Positions 7,525 to 15,285 are shown, numbered from the stretch's first letter. The stretch: DNA of 32,500 nt from Pelagibacteraceae bacterium AG-410-N23 (GCA_003215055.1 QCKW01000002.1:1-32500); one strand, 5' to 3'. Program-made: numbers and translations. The notes: generated from the letters alone by a model not told the origin.

Positions 7525-8484
7525 ATGAAAGCAAAAAATTGTCTAATTTTTGGCGGTAGTGGACAAATTGGAAGGCATCTTATTAGAAAGCTAACCAAAA
7601 ATGATTACAGGGTGACTGTAGTTACAAGAAATATTCATCAAAAAAGTTATATTATTAAAACGCAGGCTAATGCAGGTTATATTGACATAGTTGAGGCTAA
7701 TATTTTTGACGAAGAAAAAATCAGGGGTCTTTTTGAAAAAGCAGATATTTGCATAAATTTAATAGGCATTTTGTATGAACAAAAAAAAGGGAATACTTTT
7801 AAAAATATTCATTCTTTATTTCCATCTATCTTATCTAAACTTTGCAAACAGTATAATATTAAAAATTTTATTCACATATCAGCTTTAGGAATTAACGAAG
7901 CAACAGACTCTAACTATGCAAAAAGTAAATTAGAAGGTGAAAAGAATATACTGAACAATTTTCCACAAGCAACAATTTTGAGACCATCTATAGTTTATTC
8001 TATCGATGACAATTTTACTACAAACTTTATGACATTATTAAAGAATTTACCATTTTTCCCCTTATACTATTCTGGAAAGACGAAATTTATGCCAATTCAT
8101 TGTTCAGATATTACTGATATAATTTTTCAAGTAATTTCTAAAAACATCTCCTCCAATATAATTGAATGTGTTGGTCCCGAAACTTTGAGTTTTAAGGAAA
8201 TTTTAGAAAAATTACTTACTTTAATTGATAAAAAAAGATTTTTAATTCCTTTACCATTAATTATAGCAAATTTTTCAGCAAAAATTTTTCAATTATTACC
8301 AAATCCTTTATTAACAACAGATCAATTAAGGTTACTTAGATACAACAATGTTGTGACTGGCAAATATAAATCAAATTTTGATTTAGGCATACCAAGTACT
8401 AAATATTTTGAAAATGAGGTTAAAAAATACAGCTTTATGTGGAAAGATGGAGGTCAATTCTCAACTGATAAATATAAAATTTGA
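7525..8484 (+). CDS. Atypical short-chain dehydrogenase, complex I NDUFA9-like family
   Basis: This 319-residue protein has an N-terminal Rossmann dinucleotide site, FGGSGQIGRHLI (about residues 9-20). It continues in the pattern of atypical SDRs related to the NDUFA9 subunit of mitochondrial complex I: ICINLIGILYE, FIHISALGI, YAKSKLEGE (a Tyr-x3-Lys-like segment), ILRPSIVY and MPIHCSDI. Alphaproteobacterial genomes commonly carry one such protein. It may bind NAD(P)H and assist or accompany respiratory complex I or quinone metabolism, but the reaction is not known from sequence. The start places the glycine motif at the expected distance from the N-terminus. It is divergent from rnd and convergent with gcrA. 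Confidence 0.82.
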   Translation: MKAKNCLIFGGSGQIGRHLIRKLTKNDYRVTVVTRNIHQKSYIIKTQANAGYIDIVEANIFDEEKIRGLFEKADICINLIGILYEQKKGNTFKNIHSLFPSILSKLCKQYNIKNFIHISALGINEATDSNYAKSKLEGEKNILNNFPQATILRPSIVYSIDDNFTTNFMTLLKNLPFFPLYYSGKTKFMPIHCSDITDIIFQVISKNISSNIIECVGPETLSFKEILEKLLTLIDKKRFLIPLPLIIANFSAKIFQLLPNPLLTTDQLRLLRYNNVVTGKYKSNFDLGIPSTKYFENEVKKYSFMWKDGGQFSTDKYKI

Positions 8485-8499
8485 AAAATTTTTAACGTT

Positions 8500-8521
8500 A
8501 TTATTTCGAAATAATTTTTTT
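8500..8521 (+). terminator. Candidate intrinsic terminator of the NDUFA9-like gene
   Basis: A perfect 16-base palindrome ATTATTTCGAAATAAT (8500-8515) runs straight into a T tract ending at 8521. It can fold as a 6-bp stem with a UCGA loop. The position, 16 bases after the stop at 8484, is right for a terminator reading rightward. The stem is AT-rich and weak, and it lies within the last codons of the opposing gcrA. Confidence 0.4.
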
Positions 8522-8995
8522 CTCAATAAATTCAGGAACTTCATCATTAGCATTTACATCTTCTTTTTTACCTCGTGGTTGATAAGCATAAAGCAGATGT
8601 AACTTGCAATACGAAAAATCTTTAAGAGAAGATCTTCCACAAAAATAGAAATCTTTTTCATTAGGGTGACCAATAGGCCACTTACAGGTATTCTCGTCTA
8701 ATTCCTCAAGTTGTTTTGGATTTTCTGGTTCAAAGTCTTTATCAATAATAAGTGATTTAAATCGATTTCGACGACCTTTTTTTAATTGATTATTTTTATT
8801 AGAAATCGAATTTTCAAAACTTTGATTACTGATAGCAGTCCTCGTTTTAATTTTTGCGGATAAATTTAGCCTGTGTGCTTTTCCAATCACTGCATTTCTA
8901 CTGATTCCGCCTATTATTTCTGCTATTTGGCTAGCTGTATTACCTTTACCCCAGAGTTCTTTCAGCTTTGCAACTTTTTCATCAGTCCAGCTCAT
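8501..8995 (-). CDS. gcrA: GcrA cell cycle regulator
   Basis: GcrA is an alphaproteobacterial sigma70-associated transcription regulator that in Caulobacter acts at CcrM-methylated GANTC promoters to time cell-cycle genes. The N-terminus MSWTDEKVAKLKELWGKG followed by SASQIA-type text (here TASQIAEIIGG) and SRNAVIGKAHRL is the diagnostic GcrA helix-turn-helix. The C-terminal CKWPIGHP...FYFCG...YCKLH segment, with conserved Cys and His, also matches. The middle is a lysine- and asparagine-rich linker. The frame is open to 9004, but the family starts at MSW, so ATG at 8995 is chosen (164 residues). The end overlaps the candidate terminator of the facing gene. Confidence 0.93.
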   Translation of the reverse strand: MSWTDEKVAKLKELWGKGNTASQIAEIIGGISRNAVIGKAHRLNLSAKIKTRTAISNQSFENSISNKNNQLKKGRRNRFKSLIIDKDFEPENPKQLEELDENTCKWPIGHPNEKDFYFCGRSSLKDFSYCKLHLLYAYQPRGKKEDVNANDEVPEFIEKKIISK

Positions 8996-9171
8996 AATAA
9001 TCAATATAATGTGTTATTATTTTATATATACACAATATACTGATAAAAAATTAAATGTAACAAGTAATAAATGACAGTTATCAACAATGATGAAAAAATA
9101 GACTATATTCAGTTTCAATCCTCGCTTGTATTTAGGATTTAAATTTATACAAAGTTTTTTGAAATATTATT
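8996..9171. promoter_or_regulatory. Divergent gcrA/argD intergenic region with candidate gcrA promoter
   Basis: This 176-base AT-rich gap separates divergent gcrA and argD. For gcrA, TTGTTA (9063-9058, minus) with an 18-base spacer and TATATT (9039-9034) is a plausible promoter. For argD I find only partial -10-like text (TATACA, 9147-9152) without a well-spaced -35. I see no GANTC site in the gap, no tRNA and no riboswitch-like conserved core. Confidence 0.32.
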
Positions 9172-10338
9172 ATGAGCTTTTTAGTAAAAAATTATAATAG
9201 AAAAAAAATTGCATTTATAAAAGGCAAAGGAAGCTATTTATATACTGCGAATGGGAATAAATATTTAGATTTTGTACAAGGTATAGCAGTAAATTGCTTA
9301 GGCCATTCTCATCCGAAATTAATAAAAACAATTAAAGATCAATCAAAAAAGGTTTGGCATGTTTCAAATGCATTTATTATACCTGAAGGAGAAAGATTAG
9401 CAAAAAAGTTAGTAAAAAAAACATTTGCAGATTATGTAATGTTTCAAAATAGTGGTGCAGAAGCCACAGAGGCGGCCATTAAAGTTGCTAGACGATACTT
9501 TTATTCGATTGGAAAACCAAATAAAAATAGAATTTTATGTGTAAAGAATTCTTTTCATGGACGAACAATTGCAGCTATATTTGCTAGTGGTTCAAAAAAA
9601 ATGTCAGAAGGTTTTGGCCCAAAAGTTCCAGGATTTGATCATTTTGTTTTTGGAGATCATAAATCTTTAAAAAAAAAAATCACAAAAAATACAGCAGCAA
9701 TTATGGTTGAAAACATTATGGGCGAGGGGGGAATTAAAGTAATACCAGATTTTTGCTTAAGAGAATTGAGAAAACTTTGTAATAAAAAAAAAATATTATT
9801 AATAGCTGACTCTGTGCAGGATGGTGTTGGAAGATCAGGTGATTTTTTTGCTTTTGAACAGTCTAAAATTAAACCTGATATTGTGCCAATAGCAAAAGGA
9901 ATTGGAGGTGGATTTCCAATCGGAGCAGTTTTAATGAATAGAAAAGTTGCGGCAGGAATGATACCAGGAACTCACGGATCTACTTTTGGAGGCAATCCTT
10001 TAGCAATGGCAGTCGGAAATACAGTTATGGATATAGTTTCAAGTAGAAAGTTTCTTACTAATGTGAAAAAACTATCAAAATATTTTCTATCAAATTTAAA
10101 TCTTCTTAAAATAAAACATCCCAAAGTTATTAAGGAGATAAGAGGAAGAGGCCTGTTGATTGGAATTCAGCTTTTTAAAGATCAAACAAAATTTATTAAG
10201 AAATTGATGGATAATAAACTTTTGACAATTCGTGCTGCTGAGAATGTAATACGTATTTTACCGCCATTGAATGTAAAAAAATCTGAGATCAATCAAGCTT
10301 TAAAGATTATTGATAAAGTTTGCGCTAGCCTAAAATAA
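9172..10338 (+). CDS. argD: Acetylornithine aminotransferase
   Basis: ArgD transfers an amino group from glutamate to N-acetylglutamate semialdehyde in arginine synthesis. It is a PLP enzyme of the class III fold (388 residues, normal length). Visible landmarks are QNSGAEATEAAIK (phosphate-binding), NSFHGRT, VENIMGEGG, and PIAKGIGGGFPIGA with the PLP-binding lysine. The segment that usually reads DE(V/I)QTGxGRTG reads DSVQDGVGRSG. The PLP-pairing aspartate and the glutamine remain, but the glutamate is replaced by serine. argF begins two bases after argD ends, and argJ of the same pathway is at 22177. Succinyldiaminopimelate aminotransferase activity is also possible, as in other ArgD proteins. 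Confidence 0.9.
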   Translation: MSFLVKNYNRKKIAFIKGKGSYLYTANGNKYLDFVQGIAVNCLGHSHPKLIKTIKDQSKKVWHVSNAFIIPEGERLAKKLVKKTFADYVMFQNSGAEATEAAIKVARRYFYSIGKPNKNRILCVKNSFHGRTIAAIFASGSKKMSEGFGPKVPGFDHFVFGDHKSLKKKITKNTAAIMVENIMGEGGIKVIPDFCLRELRKLCNKKKILLIADSVQDGVGRSGDFFAFEQSKIKPDIVPIAKGIGGGFPIGAVLMNRKVAAGMIPGTHGSTFGGNPLAMAVGNTVMDIVSSRKFLTNVKKLSKYFLSNLNLLKIKHPKVIKEIRGRGLLIGIQLFKDQTKFIKKLMDNKLLTIRAAENVIRILPPLNVKKSEINQALKIIDKVCASLK

Positions 10339-10339
10339 A

Positions 10340-11269
10340 ATGAAACATTTTATCAATTTAAAAGATATTCCAGCAAATGATCTTAGAAATATTTTAATTG
10401 ATGCCAAAAAAAGAAAAATTGCCAGAAAAAAACTTGATAACCTTGAAATTGATAAAGGCGCACCTTTAAAAGGGAAATTGTTGATACAAATGTTTGAAAA
10501 ATCTAGTCTTAGAACTAGATTGAGTTTTTATTTAGCAATTAAACAATTAGGAGGTAGCACTCTAACACTTAGACCAGATGAGTTGCATTTATCAAAAGGG
10601 GGTGAAAGCATTGAAGACACTGCAAAAATATTATCTAATTTTGGAAATGCTTTTATGCTTAGAACAGATAGTGATCAAAAATTAGAAGAATTTAAAAAAT
10701 ACTTATCAATACCAATTATCAATGGATTGAGTCCTAGCTCACATGCTACGCAAGTATTATCTGATGTTTTTACTGTCGAGGAAATTAAAAAAAAACCAAT
10801 ATCCAAATTAAAAATTAGTTGGATTGGTGACTCTAACAATGTTTTAAATAGTTTAATTGCTGCTTCAATTAAATTTTCATTTGAACTTAACATAGGTTGT
10901 CCAAAAAAGTATCATCCTGATAAAAATATATTAAGCTATATAAAAAAAAATAGTAATAAAATTTTTTTACATGATGATGTAAAAAAAGCAGCTTTAGGAG
11001 CTGATGTAATTTTTTCAGATAAAGTAATATCGATGAACGACAAAGTTAATAAAACTAAAAAAATAAATCATTTTAAAAAATTTAGGATAAATAAAAAACT
11101 GATGAGCTTTGCAAAAAAAGACTGCATTTTTCTTCATTGTTTACCTAGAGGAAAAGAGGTAGATGAAGAAGTCTTTTCTAGCAAACAGTCAAAAGTCTGG
11201 CAACAAGCCCTAAATAGAGTTCATGTTCAAAAGAGTATTTTATTATATTGTTTTGGAAAATTAAGGTAA
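10340..11269 (+). CDS. argF: Ornithine carbamoyltransferase
   Basis: ArgF joins carbamoyl phosphate to ornithine to make citrulline. The 309-residue protein has FEKSSLRTRLSF at the carbamoyl-phosphate site, WIGDSNNVLNS in the second domain, an ornithine-side SDKVISMND, and HCLPRGKEV with the catalytic cysteine. Two positions depart from the usual text: SLRTR replaces STRTR, and HATQ replaces HPxQ. SLRTR- or SMRTR-type motifs are known in the N-acetyl- and N-succinylornithine carbamoyltransferases. The NNVxNS and D-x3-S-M segments argue for free ornithine as the substrate. It follows argD directly and overlaps the convergent cytochrome c gene by nine bases. Confidence 0.9.
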   Translation: MKHFINLKDIPANDLRNILIDAKKRKIARKKLDNLEIDKGAPLKGKLLIQMFEKSSLRTRLSFYLAIKQLGGSTLTLRPDELHLSKGGESIEDTAKILSNFGNAFMLRTDSDQKLEEFKKYLSIPIINGLSPSSHATQVLSDVFTVEEIKKKPISKLKISWIGDSNNVLNSLIAASIKFSFELNIGCPKKYHPDKNILSYIKKNSNKIFLHDDVKKAALGADVIFSDKVISMNDKVNKTKKINHFKKFRINKKLMSFAKKDCIFLHCLPRGKEVDEEVFSSKQSKVWQQALNRVHVQKSILLYCFGKLR

Positions 11270-11803
11270 AGGTTTAGGATTATCTGAATTTTGATTTAAG
11301 TACATAATCACTGAAGCTCTATCTTTTTCTTTTCTCAATCCAGCAAAAGCCATTTTAGTTCCTTTAATCCATTTTGCAGGTTTGATTAAATAACCATTTA
11401 ACTCTTCAAAGCTCCAATCATTATCATATTCAGAAAGTGCTTTTGAATATTTGTAATCACTTATAGAACCAACTTTTCTTCCAACAACATTGTACAAAGC
11501 AGGTCCAATATTATTTTTGCCACCTTTATTAATTGAATGGCAAGCTGCACATTTTTTAAAAACCTTCTCTCCATGTGCTAGATCTCCCATTGCCATTAAG
11601 GCAGATATATCAATTTTTTCTTCTGAAGCATCAGAGCTTGATTCTATACTAGTTGCAACTGTCTGCTCTACATCCACAGCGTAACCCGGTACCTCAGGTT
11701 TTTCTACATGGAATATTAAGTCAGATACTTTTCCAATTCCTATTACCACAAGTGCAACCATCAATACTGCTGCTATTATCTTATTTATTTCAAAAGAATC
11801 CAT
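11261..11803 (-). CDS. Membrane-anchored class I cytochrome c (CycM-like)
   Basis: The 180-residue protein has an N-terminal uncleaved membrane helix (about residues 8-30), a flexible acidic linker to about residue 70, and a class I cytochrome c domain. Haem attachment is CAACH, and the axial methionine lies in GTKMAFAGL. The intervening NIGPALYNVVGRKVG is typical of the mitochondrial-type family. Such anchored cytochromes (CycM in Bradyrhizobium) pass electrons from the bc1 complex to the aa3 oxidase at the periplasmic face. Order cytochrome c, kdsB, pheA is, as I recall, widespread in alphaproteobacteria. The gene is divergent from kdsB, and its stop lies within the end of argF. Confidence 0.88.
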   Translation of the reverse strand: MDSFEINKIIAAVLMVALVVIGIGKVSDLIFHVEKPEVPGYAVDVEQTVATSIESSSDASEEKIDISALMAMGDLAHGEKVFKKCAACHSINKGGKNNIGPALYNVVGRKVGSISDYKYSKALSEYDNDWSFEELNGYLIKPAKWIKGTKMAFAGLRKEKDRASVIMYLNQNSDNPKPLP

Positions 11804-11819
11804 TTTATTAAAAAATTAT

Positions 11820-11848
11820 TTGAACGTATAACACTATAAAATTAAAAT
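11820..11848 (+). promoter_or_regulatory. Candidate kdsB-pheA promoter
   Basis: TTGAAC (11820-11825), a 17-base spacer and TAAAAT (11843-11848) lie in the 110-base gap between the divergent cytochrome c gene and kdsB. Transcription would begin near 11855, giving a leader of about 59 bases. I found no well-spaced promoter for the opposite strand. Confidence 0.32.
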
Positions 11849-11913
11849 TGCTCACATATTTTAATGTACAATTTTGCCTCTGTTTATATTGTAGAGACAA
11901 ATAAAAAAGACCA

Positions 11914-12648
11914 ATGAAAACGATAATAATTATTCCATCAAGGCTATCAGCCTCAAGATTGCCAGGAAAACCATTATTAAAAATTAATGGTTTATCAATA
12001 ATTTCTCATGTTCTAAAAAAAGCTCAACAGGCTAATATTGGAGATGTTGTAGTGGCTACTGAAGATAAAGAAATATTAGAAGAAGTTAAAAAAAATGGAG
12101 GTCAAGCTATATTGACAGCTCAGTGGCATAAAACTGGAACAGATAGAATTTATGAAGCTTTAAAAAAAATTAATAATTCAAATATAGATCTGATCATGAA
12201 TCTCCAAGGAGATGAGCCTTTAATTAATATAGATGATATAAAAAATTTAAACAATCAGATGATTAAAAATGAAAGTCAACTAGGTACTTTGGCTTCAAGA
12301 ATAGTAAATAAAGAATTATATGAAAATGAAAATACAGTTAAAGTGACAACAAAAGAAAGTTTAAATAATTCAAATTTTCCTGAGGCGATTAATTTCATGA
12401 GAAGTAATTCAGATCAAACAAAAAATATTTATCAACATTTAGGTGTATATTGCTATAATTTAGAGACTTTAAAAAAATTTATTTCTTACAATCAATCCCC
12501 TAATGAAATTAAGTATAAATTAGAACAACTTAGAGCACTAGATAACGATATAAAAATCAATGTTGCTCTAGCGAAATCGACACCAATAGGGCTAGATACT
12601 GAGGAGGATTTTGTGGCTATAAAAAAAATTATGGAATATAAATCTTAA
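11914..12648 (+). CDS. kdsB: 3-deoxy-manno-octulosonate cytidylyltransferase (CMP-Kdo synthetase)
   Basis: KdsB activates Kdo with CTP to make CMP-Kdo for lipopolysaccharide inner core synthesis. The 244-residue protein shows the nucleotidyltransferase signature IPSRLSASRLPGKPLL at the N-terminus, then VVATEDKE, HKTGTDRIYEA and NLQGDEPLI, which carries the metal-binding aspartate. LGVYCYN and LEQLRALDNDIKI in the C-terminal half also match. With kdsD in the same window it supports a real Kdo pathway in this organism. The stop overlaps the pheA start (TAATG), so the two are translationally coupled. Confidence 0.94.
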   Translation: MKTIIIIPSRLSASRLPGKPLLKINGLSIISHVLKKAQQANIGDVVVATEDKEILEEVKKNGGQAILTAQWHKTGTDRIYEALKKINNSNIDLIMNLQGDEPLINIDDIKNLNNQMIKNESQLGTLASRIVNKELYENENTVKVTTKESLNNSNFPEAINFMRSNSDQTKNIYQHLGVYCYNLETLKKFISYNQSPNEIKYKLEQLRALDNDIKINVALAKSTPIGLDTEEDFVAIKKIMEYKS

Positions 12649-13478
12649 TGAGTAAAATTTATTTTCAAGGGACTTTTGGTGCATATTCGCATTTAGCTGC
12701 TTTATCAATTGATCCAAAAGCTGAAATTATCCCTTGCAAAACTTTTGATGAATGTTTTTTAAAAGCTACTAAGGATACAAATTGTAGAATTATCATTCCA
12801 GAGTCTAATAGAATTACAGGCAATATAGGTATAGAATATTTAATATTCAAATATCGATTAAATATTTATTCCGAGTATTTTCAAAGAGTTGAGCATAATC
12901 TTTTAGTAATTCCAGGAACAAAAATATCAGAGATAAAAGATGTTTATTCCCACTCACAAGCTTTATCTCAATGTTCTAGTTTTATAAAAGCTCATAGTTT
13001 AGTTGAACATGTGAGAGCTGATACAGCAGGATCAGCAGAGATGATAGCAAAGAGTAAACAAAAAAAAAATGCAGCAATTGCCTCAAGCTTAAGTGCTAAA
13101 ACTTATGGTTTAGAGATATTAAAAAAAAATATTGAAAATGAAAAAGGAAATTTAACAAGATTTTTAATAATGGGAAAAAATATTTCACAACCTGAATTTG
13201 AAAAAAAAAAATATATTACCTCTTTTTTATTCAAATTAAAAAGTAAGCCAGCTGCTTTATATCAATCTTTGAGTGGCTTTGCTATTCACGCAGTAAATTT
13301 AACCAAACTTCAAAGTTATCCTGAAAAAAACTCTTTTGACTCCTATTTTTTTTTATGTGATTTAGATGGACATATTGAGGATCCTAAAGTTCAAAAATCT
13401 CTAGAAGAACTTGGGTTACACTGTGAAGATTTTCACGTACTAGGTGTTTTTGAAGCAGACAAAATAAGACAAAAGTAA
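12648..13478 (+). CDS. pheA: Prephenate dehydratase
   Basis: PheA converts prephenate to phenylpyruvate for phenylalanine. The 276-residue protein begins with FQGTFGAYSHLAA. A TAGSAEMIA segment and GNLTRFLIMG carrying the catalytic Thr-Arg-Phe follow, and an ACT regulatory domain occupies about 190-276 (VNLTKLQSYP). There is no chorismate mutase domain. The segment that normally reads PIENSxxG reads PESNRITG: asparagine and glycine line up, but the usual glutamate and serine positions are changed. The catalytic TRF is intact, so the function call stands. It is coupled to kdsB upstream. The gap after it carries the SRP RNA promoter. Confidence 0.9.
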   Translation: MSKIYFQGTFGAYSHLAALSIDPKAEIIPCKTFDECFLKATKDTNCRIIIPESNRITGNIGIEYLIFKYRLNIYSEYFQRVEHNLLVIPGTKISEIKDVYSHSQALSQCSSFIKAHSLVEHVRADTAGSAEMIAKSKQKKNAAIASSLSAKTYGLEILKKNIENEKGNLTRFLIMGKNISQPEFEKKKYITSFLFKLKSKPAALYQSLSGFAIHAVNLTKLQSYPEKNSFDSYFFLCDLDGHIEDPKVQKSLEELGLHCEDFHVLGVFEADKIRQK

Positions 13479-13493
13479 TTTTTTAAACTTTTG

Positions 13494-13523
13494 TTGTAGA
13501 TAATAATTTATTACTGTTATAAT
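13494..13523 (+). promoter_or_regulatory. Strong promoter of the SRP RNA gene
   Basis: A perfect TATAAT (13518-13523) is preceded by TGT, giving an extended -10 (TGnTATAAT). TTGTAG (13494-13499) is a -35 match with an 18-base spacer. The predicted first base, 7 after the -10, is G13530, exactly where the SRP RNA closing helix begins. The agreement of promoter and RNA end is good evidence for both. Transcription probably continues into dnaX. Confidence 0.68.
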
Positions 13524-13529
13524 AGTTTT

Positions 13530-13612
13530 GGAGGCTAGGGCGTTTGCTGCATGAACCCGACCAGATCCTAACGGAAGCAATCGTAATGACAGTTTGACGG
13601 GTCTAGTCTCCT
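13530..13612 (+). ncRNA. ffs: 4.5S signal recognition particle RNA (small bacterial type)
   Basis: The roughly 83-nt RNA pairs with the Ffh protein to target nascent membrane proteins. The ends form a 9-bp helix, GGAGGCTAG (13530-13538) with CTAGTCTCC (13603-13611), containing one G-U pair. An inner ACCC/GGGT pairing (13555-13558 with 13599-13602) follows. The apical domain CCAGATCC...GGAAGCA matches the Ffh-binding core of bacterial SRP RNA (CAGGUCC...GGAAGCA). The apical loop is UAAC (13569-13572) where E. coli has GGAA. The base under the UCC/GGA stem is A rather than G, replacing the G-A pair by A-A. The ffs-dnaX-ebfC-recR order resembles that of Bacillus (scr-dnaX-yaaK-recR). No terminator is visible before dnaX, 18 bases downstream. 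Confidence 0.87.
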
Positions 13613-13629
13613 ACAGATTAATAAAAAAA

Positions 13630-15285
13630 ATGAATTATAATTCTAAAGTATTAGCTTTAAAATACAGACCACAAACTTTTGATGATCTTATAGGTCAAGA
13701 GGTTGTTGCAGAAACTATTACAAATTCGATCAAAGCTGACAAAATACCGAATGCATATTTATTCACTGGGATAAGGGGGGTTGGGAAAACTACAACAGCA
13801 CGAATTGTTGCAAAAGCACTTAATTGTTCAAATGGCATCGATAATTTATGTAAAGAAAAATTTTGTGAAAGCTGTAAAATGATAAGTGAGTCTAGTCATA
13901 TAGACGTGCTTGAAATGGATGCTGCAAGCAAAACTGGCGTAGATGATGTTAGAGATTTAATCGAATTTTCAAGGTATGGGCCGACTTCGGCGAAATATAA
14001 AATCTTTATTATCGATGAAGTTCATATGTTAAGTAAGCAAGCATTTAATGCTTTATTAAAAACTTTAGAAGAACCACCAGAATATTTAAAATTTATTTTT
14101 GCAACTACAGAAATAAAAAAAATTCCAATTACGGTAGTATCTAGATGTCAAAGATTTGATCTATCCAGAATTAAATCTTCAGAATTATTTGAATTTATTA
14201 AAAAAACTAAGGACAAGGAAAATGGAAAAATATGTGACGACGCTTTAAAGCTTATAGTAAAAATTTCAGAAGGCTCTGTTAGGGACGCTTTATCATTATT
14301 GGATAGAGCATTATTAAGTTTAGACAAAGGAAAAGAATTAGATTTAAATTCAGCACAGAAAATTTTTGGTTATTTTGATAAATCTCAATTAATTGAGTTA
14401 TTTGAACTAATTTTAAAAGGTGAAGAACGAAAAGTAATTAGTATTTATAGAAAAATCTATGATCAAGGTGTTGAGCCAAAAGTTTTTATTAATGATTTTC
14501 TAGAGTTGCTTTATTATTTTAAGAATATTAATTCATTATCTCTAGAAAGTACAAATTTTTCATTAAATGATGAAGAATTTTCTAAAATTAAAAATTTATC
14601 AAATCAAATAGACTCAGAAGTATTAATATTATTTTGGCAATTTGCTATCTCTTTTCTCGAAGAGATCGACATAGTTTCTAATCAACACCTTTCAATTGAA
14701 ATGTTTTTAATAAGGTTAATGCATTTAAGTTCTGTAAAATCTGAAAATAAAGTTGAAAAAGTTGAGCTAAATTTTAAAAATGAAAGTCTAGTTAAGAATA
14801 CAGAAGGTGAGTTAAGTTCTAAAACAATTAATCAAATTAAGAATATTGCACAAGAAGAAAAAATTAAACCAGAAGTTCAAACTGAAATAAAAGCAGAATA
14901 TAAAATTAAAATAAATGCATTTGAGGATTTAATTGAAATCTGCTCAAATAAAAAGGAAATCAAACTAAAATACGAACTAGAAAAAAATGTGAACCTTGTT
15001 AAATTTGAAAAAAATATAATTGAAATATCTTTTAATGAAAGTTTAGATAAAGATTTTGTAAAGGATTTATCATCAAAACTATATGAGTGGACCGGTGAAA
15101 GATGGATCATTACATTTAGTAAATTAAAAGGTCAAATGTCAGTAAAAGATAAACAAAAAAATGTTAAAAAACAATTAATAGATAAAATGAAAAACTCAGA
15201 AATATTTAAAAATGTAATGGATAGATTTCCTGATGCAGAATTAATAGATGTAATTTCAAATAAAGATGGAGTTGATAATGACTGA
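13630..15285 (+). CDS. dnaX: DNA polymerase III subunits gamma/tau
   Basis: DnaX is the clamp-loader ATPase that loads the beta sliding clamp and, as tau, couples polymerases at the fork. The 551-residue protein has Walker A GIRGVGKTT (about 47-55), a four-cysteine zinc module (NC...LC...FCESC), Walker B IIDEVH, and sensor 1 VVSRCQRF. Sensor 2 text EGSVRDALSLLD follows, then a long, lysine-rich C-terminal tau-like region. The open frame extends upstream to a TTG at 13594, but that part lies inside the SRP RNA; the ATG at 13630 (MNYNSKVLALKYRPQTF) fits the family start. The end overlaps ebfC by eight bases. I see no convincing frameshift signal for a separate gamma form. Confidence 0.94.
   Translation: MNYNSKVLALKYRPQTFDDLIGQEVVAETITNSIKADKIPNAYLFTGIRGVGKTTTARIVAKALNCSNGIDNLCKEKFCESCKMISESSHIDVLEMDAASKTGVDDVRDLIEFSRYGPTSAKYKIFIIDEVHMLSKQAFNALLKTLEEPPEYLKFIFATTEIKKIPITVVSRCQRFDLSRIKSSELFEFIKKTKDKENGKICDDALKLIVKISEGSVRDALSLLDRALLSLDKGKELDLNSAQKIFGYFDKSQLIELFELILKGEERKVISIYRKIYDQGVEPKVFINDFLELLYYFKNINSLSLESTNFSLNDEEFSKIKNLSNQIDSEVLILFWQFAISFLEEIDIVSNQHLSIEMFLIRLMHLSSVKSENKVEKVELNFKNESLVKNTEGELSSKTINQIKNIAQEEKIKPEVQTEIKAEYKIKINAFEDLIEICSNKKEIKLKYELEKNVNLVKFEKNIIEISFNESLDKDFVKDLSSKLYEWTGERWIITFSKLKGQMSVKDKQKNVKKQLIDKMKNSEIFKNVMDRFPDAELIDVISNKDGVDND

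Noticed and set aside
13594-13629. TTG-initiated N-terminal extension of DnaX
   Set aside because: It overlaps the 3' strand of the SRP RNA helix, and the family start fits ATG 13630.
14840-14880. Programmed -1 frameshift making a short DnaX gamma form
   Set aside because: A-runs are everywhere at this base composition. I found no slippery heptamer with a following hairpin and early stop in a suitable place.
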